The position numbers and the translations under genes are program-made. Shown here one piece after another: positions 1-9,917 of a DNA stretch of 64,000 nt. The DNA is from Rugamonas sp045984285 (lineage in GTDB: Bacteria; Pseudomonadota; Gammaproteobacteria; Burkholderiales; Burkholderiaceae_D), in assembly GCF_045984285.3 (NCBI RefSeq), contig NZ_JBJQIK030000014.1, positions 1 through 64,000 on the forward strand, in the 5' to 3' direction. The number at the start of each line of letters is the position of its first letter. Position 1 is the first letter of the stretch. The notes beneath the pieces are model-generated. The model worked only from the letters and a program-made list of their open reading frames with translations. It ran no database searches and was not told the origin of the DNA.

Positions 1-88
1 GGCCGAGCAGCTCGCCGAGAAACTCGGCCAGGATCTGGTCGTCGTCCACGATGAGCACATAGCGTTTGACCGGAGCAGCAGCGTTCAT
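1..88 (-). CDS. Response regulator receiver domain protein, N-terminal fragment
   Basis: Only the first 29 codons are inside the window; the gene runs off the left edge. The protein begins MNAAAPVKRYVLIVDDDQ. The hydrophobic strand followed by an Asp triplet (VLIVDDD) is the first beta strand and acidic pocket of a CheY-like receiver domain, which accepts phosphate from a sensor kinase on an Asp further downstream (not visible). The output domain cannot be known. It lies just downstream of thiE on the same strand, but a TATAAT hexamer overlapping the thiE stop suggests its own promoter. A receiver domain is likely; any function beyond that is unknown. Confidence 0.72.
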   Translation of the reverse strand, partial: MNAAAPVKRYVLIVDDDQILAEFLGELLG

Positions 89-123
89 ATGTCGATGCCT
101 GTTCTGATGGTTTCGGTGCCCCG

Positions 124-129
124 ATTATA
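124..129 (-). promoter_or_regulatory. Possible -10 box for the response regulator gene
   Basis: A perfect TATAAT on the minus strand overlaps the thiE stop codon and lies about 35 bases before the response regulator start. No good -35 hexamer is visible at the expected spacing, so this is a weak call. Confidence 0.4.
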
Positions 130-772
130 GAACGACTCCGGACGATGGCGGACCGGCTTCGTGCGTACCGAACAGGCGGCGAAAGGCCGTAACCGCCTGG
201 GGAGTATCTTCCGCGCCATACACACTGCTGATGGCGGCCACCAGGTGCGCGCCCCGCTGTACCAGCGGACGGGCATTTTCGGGCGTCATACCGCCTATCA
301 CCACGCAAGGCACCCGCAGCATGACGCGTGCACGGTCGAGGATTTCCGGTGAGGTCACGAAGTCGTAACGCTTCACGCGCGAAGGATAGAAGCCGCCGAA
401 AGCCACGTAGCTGGCGCCGTCGCGCTGTGCGTCCAGCGCGCGCTGCAGTTCGCCGTAGCAGGAGGCGCCCACGATCTTGTGCCGGCCCAGCCGGGCCCGT
501 GCCTGCTGCACGCCGGCGTCGGTGCCGCCGACATGCACGCCGTCCGCATCGAGCTCGCGGCACAGGTCGATATGGTCGTTGATGATGAAGGGCGTTGCGT
601 AGCGGCGGCACAGCTGCAGCAGCGCCTGCGCCTGCTCCTTGCGCTGCTGCGGGCCGGCCGTCTTGTGACGGTACTGGAGCATGGCGATGCCGGTGGCGAG
701 CGCCTGTTCCGTATGCCGCAGCAGCGCTTCGGTGTCGTCCCAGTCCGGTGTGACGAGATAGAGTCCTTGCAT
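125..772 (-). CDS. thiE: Thiamine-phosphate synthase
   Basis: Joins HMP pyrophosphate and the thiazole phosphate carboxylate to give thiamine monophosphate in the cytoplasm. Family blocks are visible in order: the N-terminal GLYLVTPD strand, LQYRHK (pyrophosphate contact), INDHIDLC and DGVHVGGTD, the GASCYG and YVAFGGFYPS loop, and a C-terminal VVIGGMTPEN/AAISSVYGA phosphate-binding segment. Length 215 aa is normal. An upstream ATG at 787 overlaps the thiD stop (ATGA), but AAGGAAG five bases before the ATG at 772 fits the shorter protein, which begins directly with the conserved strand. It is the last gene of the thi operon. Confidence 0.95.
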   Translation of the reverse strand: MQGLYLVTPDWDDTEALLRHTEQALATGIAMLQYRHKTAGPQQRKEQAQALLQLCRRYATPFIINDHIDLCRELDADGVHVGGTDAGVQQARARLGRHKIVGASCYGELQRALDAQRDGASYVAFGGFYPSRVKRYDFVTSPEILDRARVMLRVPCVVIGGMTPENARPLVQRGAHLVAAISSVYGAEDTPQAVTAFRRLFGTHEAGPPSSGVVL

Positions 773-783
773 GGTGGCTTCCT

Positions 784-1680
784 TCATGTGAGGTGGCGCA
801 GCGGAATGCGCTGGCCGGCTGCAATCGCGTAGGCGGCTTGCAGCGTGGAGTGGGTGTAGGCCTGGGCCAGGTCCAGCGCTTCTTCCATCGCGCGGCCTTG
901 TGCCAGCAGGGCTGCAGCAGCAGCGGCCAGCGTGCAGCCGCTGCCGTGGTATTCGCCGTCCAGGCGCGGCCAGTGCCAGCTGCGTTCCAGTCCCGCATGG
1001 CGCCAGCGGTTCACGACCACGCTGCCGCCATCGTGGCCGCCGGTCTGCAGCACATGGGGCACCGTGTCCACGGCGCCGCCCAGCGCCGCGGCTTCAATGC
1101 TGTTCGGCGTGAGCAGCATGGCGTGCGGCAGCAGCAGCCGCAGTGCCTCCAGCGCGCTGCCGCGTGCCAGCGGATCGCCCTTGCCGCTGGCGAGCACGGG
1201 ATCGACGACGACCGGCAAGCATCGCCGCACGGCAGTGGCAGGCAGCGCCCCGCGCGCGCGCGCCGCGCCATGCTGTGCCGTGCCGCCGGGCTGTGGGACG
1301 CCCGCGGGGGAGGCTGCGGGCGCTGCGGCAGGCTGCGTGTATGCGGACGATGGACCGCCGGCTTGCATGGCTGCCGGCAGCGCACGCAGCTCGGCGATCA
1401 GGGCCGCGATGGCCGCGGCGTTGGCGGCGCTGCCGGGGATGCCGACCTTCACCGCGGCGATCTCGCAGGACGCGATCAGGGCCCGCGCCTGCCGCCGCAG
1501 CAGCGCGGGGTCGACCGGCGCCACTTCCTGCACGCGGTTATTGTCCTGCACCGTCAGCGCCGTCACCACGCACAGCGCATGCGCGCCAAGCGCGGTAATC
1601 GCCTGCATGTCCGCCGCAATGCCCGCCCCGCCGGACGGGTCGTGGCCGGCGAACACCAGCACGCAGGGCCGCGTGCTCAT
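784..1680 (-). CDS. thiD: Hydroxymethylpyrimidine/phosphomethylpyrimidine kinase with a Pro/Ala-rich insertion
   Basis: Phosphorylates HMP and HMP-P to HMP-PP for ThiE. Family hallmarks are AGHDPSGGAGIAADMQA at the N terminus, VVVDPVLASGKG, LLTPN, and the C-terminal YHGSGCTLAAA anion-hole and catalytic Cys region. Start: ATG at 1680 with GGAGG nine bases upstream; a GTG at 1698 would overlap that site. Two oddities: residues about 102-153 are a low-complexity Ala/Pro/Gly segment between the helix ending ELRALP and the DPVLASG strand, and the stretch after LLTPN is shorter than I recall for relatives. The catalytic blocks are intact, so the enzyme is probably functional. Its stop overlaps the longer possible thiE start. 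Confidence 0.93.
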   Translation of the reverse strand: MSTRPCVLVFAGHDPSGGAGIAADMQAITALGAHALCVVTALTVQDNNRVQEVAPVDPALLRRQARALIASCEIAAVKVGIPGSAANAAAIAALIAELRALPAAMQAGGPSSAYTQPAAAPAASPAGVPQPGGTAQHGAARARGALPATAVRRCLPVVVDPVLASGKGDPLARGSALEALRLLLPHAMLLTPNSIEAAALGGAVDTVPHVLQTGGHDGGSVVVNRWRHAGLERSWHWPRLDGEYHGSGCTLAAAAAALLAQGRAMEEALDLAQAYTHSTLQAAYAIAAGQRIPLRHLT

Positions 1681-1738
1681 TGCGCGCAGCCTCCGCACGC
1701 CGCGCCAGCCGCTGCCGGGCGGCGCAAGCCGGCGGCGC

Positions 1739-2524
1739 TCATGCCACGCGCCCGGTCATTGGCGACGAGGGCGAGGCGGCGAAGCGGCGCGGCATGCGGC
1801 CTGCAAGGAAAGCCTCCCTGCCCGCCTGCACGGCCAGCTTCATGGCGCGTGCCATGCGCACCGGGTCGCGCGCGCCCGCGATGGCGGAGTTCATCAGCAC
1901 CCCGTCGCAGCCGAGCTCCATAGCAATCGCGGCATCCGACGCGGTGCCCACGCCCGCATCCACCAGCACCGGCACCTTGGCCTGTTCGATAATCAGCGAC
2001 AGGTTCCAGGGATTCAGTATGCCCATGCCGGAGCCGATCAGCGATGCCAGCGGCATCACGGCGACGCAGCCGATATCCTCCAGCATGCGGGCCTGGATCG
2101 GGTCGTCGCTGCAGTAGACCATCACGTCGAAACCGTCCTTCACCAGGGTCTCGGCCGCAAGCAGCGTTTCCGGCATATTCGGGAACAGCGTCTTGTCGTC
2201 GCCCAGCACTTCCAGCTTTACCAGCTTCTGGCCGTTCAGCAGTTCGCGGCCCAGCTGCAGGGTATAGACCGCATCGCGCGCGCGGTAGCAGCCCGCCGTA
2301 TTCGGCAGCACCGTGATGCCCTGCGGGAGCACGTCGAGCAGGCTGGGGGCGTTCGGATCCTGCCCGATGTTTACGCGGCGGATCGCCACGGTAATGATCT
2401 CGGCGCCCGAGGCATCGGTGGCGGCGCGCGTTTCGGCCAGGTCCTGGTATTTGCCGCTGCCCACCAGCAGGCGCGAACCGTATTCCTTGCCTGCGATCGT
2501 CAACACATCTTTTTTCATCGTCAT
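1739..2524 (-). CDS. thiG: Thiazole synthase
   Basis: Builds the thiazole phosphate from deoxyxylulose phosphate, dehydroglycine and sulfur carried on ThiS. Visible blocks: SRLLVGSGKYQD near the N terminus, ITVAIRRVN, LPNTAGCYRARDAV, the Schiff-base lysine in LVKLEVLGD, and the phosphate-binding VLVDAGVGTASDAA and DGVLMNSAIAGA. Length 261 aa fits. Start: ATG at 2524 has AGGAGA six to seven bases upstream; a longer open frame to 2563 would run into thiS. It follows thiS by 13 bases. No thiO or thiH gene is in this operon to make dehydroglycine. Confidence 0.96.
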   Translation of the reverse strand: MTMKKDVLTIAGKEYGSRLLVGSGKYQDLAETRAATDASGAEIITVAIRRVNIGQDPNAPSLLDVLPQGITVLPNTAGCYRARDAVYTLQLGRELLNGQKLVKLEVLGDDKTLFPNMPETLLAAETLVKDGFDVMVYCSDDPIQARMLEDIGCVAVMPLASLIGSGMGILNPWNLSLIIEQAKVPVLVDAGVGTASDAAIAMELGCDGVLMNSAIAGARDPVRMARAMKLAVQAGREAFLAGRMPRRFAASPSSPMTGRVA

Positions 2525-2537
2525 TTTTATTCTCCTG

Positions 2538-2741
2538 TCAGCCGCCGCCAATGGCGCGCACAATATCGATCCTGTCTTCTGCCTGCAGCACGTAGCCCGC
2601 CCAGCGCTGGCGCGGCACGACCTCGCGGTTGACGGCCAGCGCCAGCGCCTGGCCCGCCAATGCCAGCGACTCCATCAGGTCCTGCAGATCCTGGCCGCGC
2701 GGGATACTGCGCGTTTCGCCGTTCAATACAATGGGTATCAT
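2538..2741 (-). CDS. thiS: Sulfur carrier protein ThiS
   Basis: A 67-residue ubiquitin-like protein ending in GGG. The C-terminal Gly-Gly is adenylated and then converted to the thiocarboxylate that donates sulfur to ThiG. The start MIPIVLNGE and the pattern of short hydrophobic strands, with VLQAEDRIDIVRAIGG at the end, match the family. The start codon is eight bases after the thiC stop, so translation is probably coupled to thiC. Confidence 0.93.
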   Translation of the reverse strand: MIPIVLNGETRSIPRGQDLQDLMESLALAGQALALAVNREVVPRQRWAGYVLQAEDRIDIVRAIGGG

Positions 2742-2749
2742 GGCCGGCC

Positions 2750-4630
<1,881 letters not shown>

Positions 4631-4631
4631 T

Positions 4632-4666
4632 TGGCTCCTTTGAAGGCTCAGGAGCCAGCAAAGGAG
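4632..4666 (-). promoter_or_regulatory. Alternative hairpins that hide the thiC ribosome binding site
   Basis: Read on the minus strand, CTCCTTTG (4666-4659) is exactly complementary to CAAAGGAG (4642-4635), which contains the thiC Shine-Dalgarno sequence. A second, overlapping pair TGGCTCC (4657-4651) and GGAGCCA (4638-4632) also covers it. Both hairpins lie between the riboswitch aptamer and the start codon. This suggests that TPP controls thiC translation by exposing or hiding the site. Pairing is seen in the sequence; the switching is inferred. Confidence 0.6.
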
Positions 4667-4716
4667 TTCAGGCGACGCACGCGCAGCACGGCAGGCGTGA
4701 AGGCGCGGCGTTTCCA

Positions 4717-4802
4717 CAAGCTTCCCTTCGCTGGCATTACCCAGATCAGGTTCGGAGGGTATTTCTCACCCACACGGCTCGCGCCGTGCAGGACCCCTAG
4801 CG
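4717..4802 (-). promoter_or_regulatory. TPP riboswitch (THI element)
   Basis: The minus strand carries the conserved THI-box pieces in order: TAGGGGTCCTGC at the 5' end, a variable GGCGCGAGCC hairpin, GGGTGAGAAATACCC, then CCGAACCTGATCTGGGTAATG and GCCAGCGAAGGGAAGC. These are the pyrimidine- and pyrophosphate-sensing arms of the aptamer. It sits about 90 bases upstream of thiC on the same strand. Only the exact outer edges are approximate. Confidence 0.96.
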
Positions 4803-4826
4803 TTGCCACCTTGCGGTGGCGCGTGA

Positions 4827-4832
4827 ATTATA
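4827..4832 (-). promoter_or_regulatory. -10 box of the thi operon promoter
   Basis: A perfect TATAAT on the minus strand lies about 25 bases upstream of the THI aptamer, the right place for a transcript that starts just before the riboswitch. A matching -35 hexamer is not evident. Confidence 0.55.
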
Positions 4833-4870
4833 ACCCCATCAAGTGAGCGCGTGTGGCTGCGGCGCTGATC

Positions 4871-4876
4871 TATAAT
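4871..4876 (+). promoter_or_regulatory. -10 box six bases before a start codon (possible leaderless transcript)
   Basis: TATAAT is followed by exactly six bases and then the ATG at 4883. Transcription from a normal -10 box would begin at or next to the A of the ATG, leaving no room for a ribosome binding site. The same geometry occurs at 42324-42336. Confidence 0.5.
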
Positions 4877-4882
4877 CGCCAC

Positions 4883-5545
4883 ATGAATGTCACTGTCCTG
4901 CGTATTGCGGCGCTGTCGGCGCTGCTGGCTCTCGCCCCTCGCGCCGGCGCGCAGCTGAGCGAGGCCGAAACCGATTCCTTCTACCGCTTCTACCGCGGCC
5001 TGCATCCCGAAGTGCGCATGCCGCAGCCGGCTTTCAGCACCGGCGCAGGCACGGGCAAGCGCCAGCTCAGCGCCACGGTCGACGGCAAGGGACAGCGCGC
5101 CGTGCTGCCGCTGTGCCGCGCGCCGCGCGAAACCTTCGACTACACGCCGCACGGTCGGCCGGAGCAGCGCTGGCGTCCGCGCGGCGAGCCGCAGCAGGTG
5201 ATCTGGATCCACCACACGCCACAATGCGGCCAGGTGCCTGATGATGCGGTGCGCCTGCTGGCGCCTGTGGCCGATATGGACGCCCTGCGCCTGCTGCAGC
5301 AATACCCCGAACTGCTCGGCAATGCGCGCCTGCTCATGGCAGGCAATACCAGCTGCGCGCCGCTGCGCAACAACGGCTTCCGCCTGACGGGGCTGGACCG
5401 CGCGAAGGACGGCCAGAACATCCTGGTCTTCGACAGCTCCCAGGGCGGCTCCGTGCGCATCACCACGCGCAAGTCGCGCAATGAATTCCAGGCCTGGGGC
5501 GCCAATTGTGAAGGGCCGCGGCGCGGACGCAAGGGCGGCAAATAG
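4883..5545 (+). CDS. Secreted protein of unknown function
   Basis: I do not recognise this 220-aa protein. It begins with a clear signal peptide (MNVTVLRIAALSALLALAPRAGAQ) with a likely cut after AGA. The mature part is basic, contains four Cys residues that could form disulfides (LPLCRA, TPQCGQ, NTSCAP, ANCEG), and ends in a Lys/Arg/Gly-rich tail. The start at 4883 is preferred to the in-frame ATG at 4853 because the signal peptide begins there and the -10 hexamer lies in between. It is divergent from the thi operon and convergent with the DUF2059-like gene. Confidence 0.72.
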   Translation: MNVTVLRIAALSALLALAPRAGAQLSEAETDSFYRFYRGLHPEVRMPQPAFSTGAGTGKRQLSATVDGKGQRAVLPLCRAPRETFDYTPHGRPEQRWRPRGEPQQVIWIHHTPQCGQVPDDAVRLLAPVADMDALRLLQQYPELLGNARLLMAGNTSCAPLRNNGFRLTGLDRAKDGQNILVFDSSQGGSVRITTRKSRNEFQAWGANCEGPRRGRKGGK

Positions 5546-5551
5546 CCCTGC

Positions 5552-6049
5552 TTACTTCTCGTTGGCGATCTTCTGTACCAGCAGGAAGGCCTGGCGGCCG
5601 ATGAGCGGCTCGGCTTCGCTGAAGGCTTTCTGGGCCTTCACGAAGGCCGGGCGCTTCATGTCGGCATTCTCCGCTGCCGTGTACTGCGGCTTGGTGTCGA
5701 CCAGGCTGGCGCGGGAGTTATACATGGCATATACCGCCTTCTGGCCGGCAGGCGTGCGATAGTAGCGTGCCATTTCGGTGGCCGTTTCCGCTGTCACCAG
5801 CTGCGACACCGGCACCGCCAGGCGCGAGTAGATGGTTTGCGGTGCAATCTTGTCAACCTTTGCGTTGACCGCCTGGCGCTGCGCGTCGTTTGCGTAGCGG
5901 GCCATGCCGGCCTTCATGCGCACCAGTTTTTCGGCCTGCATGGCTTCCAGCAGGCCCTGCACCGCCTGCAGGTGGGCATTGTCCGGCGCCGCAGGGGCGG
6001 CCTGCACATTCAGCGACAGTGCCAGGGCGGCAGCAAGTATCCACTTCAT
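5552..6049 (-). CDS. Secreted DUF2059-like protein
   Basis: A 165-aa protein with a signal peptide (MKWILAAALALSLNVQA, probably cut near AAPAAP). The mature part is helical. Its ETATEMARYYRTPAGQKAV segment resembles the conserved core of DUF2059 proteins, where a pair of aromatics is followed by TPxG. Function unknown; periplasmic. Start: ATG at 6049 has AAGGAG seven bases upstream, better than the upstream start at 6067. It is divergent from valS, and its stop lies seven bases from that of the secreted protein on the other strand. Confidence 0.7.
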   Translation of the reverse strand: MKWILAAALALSLNVQAAPAAPDNAHLQAVQGLLEAMQAEKLVRMKAGMARYANDAQRQAVNAKVDKIAPQTIYSRLAVPVSQLVTAETATEMARYYRTPAGQKAVYAMYNSRASLVDTKPQYTAAENADMKRPAFVKAQKAFSEAEPLIGRQAFLLVQKIANEK

Positions 6050-6119
6050 TCTCCAACTCCTTATCATTTAAACATGAGGCAGGAGCTTACCATTTAAGGG
6101 AATAAGACCCCCGCTCCCT

Positions 6120-6125
6120 TATAAT
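6120..6125 (+). promoter_or_regulatory. -10 box upstream of valS
   Basis: TATAAT at this position overlaps the first in-frame ATG of the long valS frame (6124). RNA made from it would begin near 6132, so that ATG would not be in the message. This supports the next ATG at 6157 as the real start. No strong -35 is seen. Confidence 0.5.
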
Positions 6126-6156
6126 GGATGTTTTCGCCAAAAATTCACGCCCTATC

Positions 6157-8958
6157 ATGGAATTAGCCAAGTCTTTCGAGCCTGCCGACATTGAACAGTT
6201 CTGGCGCAGCGAGTGGGAGAAGCGCGGTTACTACGCCGCGTCGATGGACCTCTCGAAGCCATCCTTCAGCATCCAGCTGCCGCCGCCGAACGTGACCGGC
6301 ACGCTGCACATGGGCCACGCGTTCAACCAGACCATCATGGACGGCCTGACGCGCTACCACCGCATGCTGGGCCATAACACGGCGTGGATTCCCGGCACCG
6401 ACCACGCCGGCATCGCCACCCAGATCGTGGTGGAGCGCCAGCTCGACGCACAGAAGATTTCGCGCCATGACCTGGGCCGCGAGAAGTTCATCGAGAAAGT
6501 GTGGGAGTGGAAGGAGAAATCCGGCTCCACCATCACCGGCCAGATGCGCCGCCTCGGCACCTCGCCGGACTGGGACCGCGAATACTTCACCATGGACGAG
6601 CCGCGCTCGAAAGTGGTGTCCGAAGTCTTCGTGCGCCTGTTCGAACAGGGCCTGATCTACCGCGGCAAGCGCCTGGTGAACTGGGATCCGGTGCTGGGCA
6701 CCGCCGTTTCCGACCTGGAAGTGGTGTCGGAAGAAGAAGACGGCTCCATGTGGTACATCAAGTACCCGCTGGCCGACGGCAGCGGCTCGCTGACCGTGGC
6801 CACCACCCGTCCTGAAACCATGCTGGGCGACGTGGCCGTGGCGGTGGACCCGACCGACGAGCGCTATACGGCGCTGGTGGGCAAGATGCTCAAGCTGCCG
6901 CTGTGCGACCGCGAAATCCCGGTCATCGCCGACTCCTATGTGGACAAGGCCTTCGGCACCGGCTGCGTGAAGATCACGCCGGCGCATGACTTCAACGACT
7001 ATGCCGTGGGCCAGCGCCACCAGCTGCCGATGCCGTCCATCCTCACGCTGGACGCGAAGATCACCGACGACGCGCCGGCCGCCTACCGCGGCATGGACCG
7101 CTTCGCGGCGCGCAAGCAGATCGTGGCCGACCTCGAAGCGCAAGGCCTGCTGGAACAGGTCAAGCCGCACAAGCTGATGGTGCCGCGCGGCGACCGTACC
7201 GGCGTGGTCATCGAGCCGATGCTGACCGACCAGTGGTTCGTGGCCATGAGCAAGCCGGCGCCGGAAGGCACCTTCAATCCGGGCAAATCGATCGCCGAAG
7301 TGGCGCTGGAAAAAGTCGCCAGCGGCGAAATCAAGTTCGTGCCGGAGAACTGGACCACCACCTACAACCAGTGGCTGAACAACATCCAGGACTGGTGCAT
7401 CTCGCGCCAGCTGTGGTGGGGCCACCAGATTCCCGCCTGGTACGACGCGCAGGGCAATTACTTCGTCGCGCGCGACGAGGCCGAAGCGAAGGCCAAGGCT
7501 GCAGCCGCAGGCAGCACCGGTCCGCTGACGCGCGATAACGACGTGCTGGATACCTGGTTCTCGTCCGCGCTGGTGCCCTTCTCCACGCTGGGCTGGCCGA
7601 ATGAAACGCCGGACCTGAAAGCCTTCCTGCCAAGCTCCGTGCTGGTGACGGGCTTCGACATCATCTTCTTCTGGGTGGCGCGCATGGTCATGATGACGGC
7701 GCACTTCACCGGCAAGATCCCGTTCGAGACCGTGTACGTGCACGGCCTGGTGCGCGACTCGCAGGGCCAGAAGATGTCCAAGTCCAAGGGCAATACCCTG
7801 GACCCGATCGACCTGATCGACGGTATCGGCATCGATGCGCTGGTGCAGAAACGCACCACGGGCCTGATGAATCCGAAGCAGGCCGAGAAGATCGAAAAGG
7901 CCACGCGCAAGGAATTCCCGGAAGGGATTGCGGCCTACGGCACCGACGCGGTGCGCTTCACCATGGCCAGCTACGCCTCGCTGGGCCGCAACATCAACTT
8001 CGACCTGGGCCGCGCCGAAGGCTACCGCAACTTCTGCAACAAGCTGTGGAACGCCACCCGCTTCGTGATGATGAATACCGAAGGCAAGGACTGCTCGCCA
8101 TCGGACGCCGACCTGTCGATGGCCGACAAGTGGATCATCTCCCTGCTGCAGAAGGCCGAGCAGGACGTGGCCAAGGGCTTCGCCGACTACCGCTTCGACA
8201 ATATCGCCAGCACCATCTACAAGTTCGTGTGGGACGAGTACTGCGACTGGTACCTGGAACTGGCCAAGGTGCAGGTCCAGCAGGGCACGGAAGGCCAGCA
8301 GCGCGCCACCCGCCATACCCTGCTGCGCGTGCTGGAGGTGGTGCTGCGCATGGCGCACCCGGTGATCCCGTTCGTGACCGAGGAACTGTGGCAGACCGTT
8401 GCCCCGCTGGCCGGCAAAGGCGACAGCGCAGGCAAGTCCATCATGACCCAGCCTTACCCGCTGCCGAACGAGGCCCTGATCAGCGATGAAGCGGAAGCCT
8501 GGATCGGCGAGCTGAAAGGCCTGACCGACACCACCCGCAACCTGCGCGGCGAAATGAAGCTGGCGCCGTCCCTGCGCGTGCCGCTGGTCGTGGAAGCCAC
8601 CGGCGCGGACAAGCAGCGCATGGCTGCCTTCGCACCCTACATCCAGCTGCTGGGCAAGCTGTCCGAAGTGCAGATCGTGGATGTGCTGCCGGAATCGCCG
8701 GCCGCCGTGTCCGTGGTGGGCACCACGAAGCTGATGCTGAAAGTGGAAATCGACGTGAAGGCGGAACGCGAGCGCCTGTCCAAGGAAATCGCGCGCCTGC
8801 AGGGCGAAATCGCCAAGGCTTCCGGCAAGCTGTCCTCGGAGTCCTTCGTGGCGCGCGCCCCCGCCGCCGTGGTGGAGCAGGAGAAGGAGCGTGTGGCAAC
8901 CTTCGGCGCCACCCTGGCCAAGATGCAGGAGCAGCTGGCCAAGCTGCCGGCCGAGTAA
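6157..8958 (+). CDS. valS: Valine-tRNA ligase
   Basis: Charges tRNA-Val. The 933-aa protein shows the class I synthetase signatures: LPPPNVTGTLHMGHAF (HIGH motif variant HMGH), a CP1 editing domain with TTRPETMLGDVAV and the GTGCVKITPAHDFND block, WCISRQLWWGHQIPAW, and KMSKSKGN. The C terminus is a charged coiled coil with many Lys/Glu residues, as expected for the tRNA-binding arm. Start at 6157 (MELAKSFEPADIE) is chosen because the upstream ATG at 6124 lies inside the -10 box. No strong Shine-Dalgarno sequence is present. It is the only gene in its transcription unit. Confidence 0.97.
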   Translation: MELAKSFEPADIEQFWRSEWEKRGYYAASMDLSKPSFSIQLPPPNVTGTLHMGHAFNQTIMDGLTRYHRMLGHNTAWIPGTDHAGIATQIVVERQLDAQKISRHDLGREKFIEKVWEWKEKSGSTITGQMRRLGTSPDWDREYFTMDEPRSKVVSEVFVRLFEQGLIYRGKRLVNWDPVLGTAVSDLEVVSEEEDGSMWYIKYPLADGSGSLTVATTRPETMLGDVAVAVDPTDERYTALVGKMLKLPLCDREIPVIADSYVDKAFGTGCVKITPAHDFNDYAVGQRHQLPMPSILTLDAKITDDAPAAYRGMDRFAARKQIVADLEAQGLLEQVKPHKLMVPRGDRTGVVIEPMLTDQWFVAMSKPAPEGTFNPGKSIAEVALEKVASGEIKFVPENWTTTYNQWLNNIQDWCISRQLWWGHQIPAWYDAQGNYFVARDEAEAKAKAAAAGSTGPLTRDNDVLDTWFSSALVPFSTLGWPNETPDLKAFLPSSVLVTGFDIIFFWVARMVMMTAHFTGKIPFETVYVHGLVRDSQGQKMSKSKGNTLDPIDLIDGIGIDALVQKRTTGLMNPKQAEKIEKATRKEFPEGIAAYGTDAVRFTMASYASLGRNINFDLGRAEGYRNFCNKLWNATRFVMMNTEGKDCSPSDADLSMADKWIISLLQKAEQDVAKGFADYRFDNIASTIYKFVWDEYCDWYLELAKVQVQQGTEGQQRATRHTLLRVLEVVLRMAHPVIPFVTEELWQTVAPLAGKGDSAGKSIMTQPYPLPNEALISDEAEAWIGELKGLTDTTRNLRGEMKLAPSLRVPLVVEATGADKQRMAAFAPYIQLLGKLSEVQIVDVLPESPAAVSVVGTTKLMLKVEIDVKAERERLSKEIARLQGEIAKASGKLSSESFVARAPAAVVEQEKERVATFGATLAKMQEQLAKLPAE

Positions 8959-8965
8959 GCAGGTT

Positions 8966-8996
8966 CAGGGCGGCAGCCTTCGGGACTGCTGCCCTG
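8966..8996 (+). terminator. Hairpin after valS
   Basis: CAGGGCGGCAG and CTGCTGCCCTG form an 11-bp stem with one G-T pair around a 9-base loop, starting eight bases after the valS stop. There is no run of T after it, so it may be a weak or Rho-assisted terminator. Confidence 0.45.
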
Positions 8997-9032
8997 ATTG
9001 ACGGCGGCCGCAATTACCGCCACCATGTCGGC

Positions 9033-9824
9033 ATGCAGAATGCCTTACGCCGCCTGATTGCCTGCGCCAGCCTGGCGCTCGCCGCCTCCGCCACGGCCGC
9101 TACGGTGGACCGCAACGGCGTGCTCACCCTCTCCCTCTGCATCGAAGAGAACCCCTTCCCTCCCTTTATCTACACGGACCGCGACGGCGCCATTCCCATT
9201 CTCATCAAGATGGCGGCGCGCGAGGCCGGCATGAAGGTCGCGTTTCACCGTGCGCCTTACCTGCGCTGCCTGGCGGAGATCAGCTCGGGCCAGGCAGACG
9301 GCTACCCGTCCGCTGCCATCGCCAACGTGACGAAAGACCTGGTCTTCCCAAGATCGCCCAAAGCACCGGACGCGGCGCATGCCACCGTCACCACGCGCGT
9401 GATGGTGTACCGCCCCAGCGGCAGTACGGTAAATTGGGATGGCAAACAGTTCAGCGGCCTCACGGGGCCTGTGCTGCATGACCGCACCACCGTGCTGGTG
9501 GCGCAACGCCTGCAGGCGCTGGGCGTGGCCGCCGACAACAATGCCAAGAACAGCGAGGCCAGTTTCTCGAAGCTGCTGCTCGGCCGCGGCGCGCTGGCCA
9601 TCAGCTTCGAAGCCAGCGCGGCGCCGCTGATGGCGCAGCCGCGCTACGCGAGCAAGATCGAGATGCTGCCGGTGCCGTTCTATGTGGAGAACTACTATCT
9701 CGCGGTCAGCCGCAGCGTGTATGCCGGGCATGGCGCCAAGGTGGACGCGCTGTGGGAGGCCATCGCCCGTGTCAAACATTCGCCGGAGTACGCCGCCGCG
9801 ACCCGCGACCTGCCGCACTATTAG
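9033..9824 (+). CDS. Periplasmic solute-binding protein, family 3-like (orphan)
   Basis: A 263-aa protein with a signal peptide (MQNALRRLIACASLALAASATA). The mature start LTLSLCIEENPFPPFIY followed by IPILIKMAAREAGMKVAFHRAPYLRCLAEISSGQADGYPS matches the first lobe of family 3 amino-acid-type binding proteins (SBP_bac_3). The typical conserved Arg/Asp ligand residues are not obvious, so the ligand cannot be named. No transporter permease or ATPase is adjacent. Such orphan proteins are common in Oxalobacteraceae and may act as sensors rather than transport partners. A second one is at 10574. Start at 9033 is the first ATG that leads into the signal peptide. Confidence 0.75.
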   Translation: MQNALRRLIACASLALAASATAATVDRNGVLTLSLCIEENPFPPFIYTDRDGAIPILIKMAAREAGMKVAFHRAPYLRCLAEISSGQADGYPSAAIANVTKDLVFPRSPKAPDAAHATVTTRVMVYRPSGSTVNWDGKQFSGLTGPVLHDRTTVLVAQRLQALGVAADNNAKNSEASFSKLLLGRGALAISFEASAAPLMAQPRYASKIEMLPVPFYVENYYLAVSRSVYAGHGAKVDALWEAIARVKHSPEYAAATRDLPHY

Positions 9825-9917
9825 ATCAATACCTCTAACCGGGCCGCAAGTTTGCGCCCCGGCGCACTTCCCTGCGCTACACTTGCCTTCACAAAAACCA
9901 TATCGGAGGCAAACACA

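Noticed and set aside
932..2632. 566-codon open frame on the plus strand across thiD-thiG
   Set aside because: Shadow of the thi genes; Ala/Ser/Pro/Arg-rich translation without any motif.
6124..6156. Upstream ATG of valS at 6124
   Set aside because: It lies inside the TATAAT box, so it would not be in the message; the next ATG matches the family start.
6163..8358. 731-codon open frame opposite valS
   Set aside because: Antisense shadow of valS with low-complexity His/Arg/Gly-rich translation.
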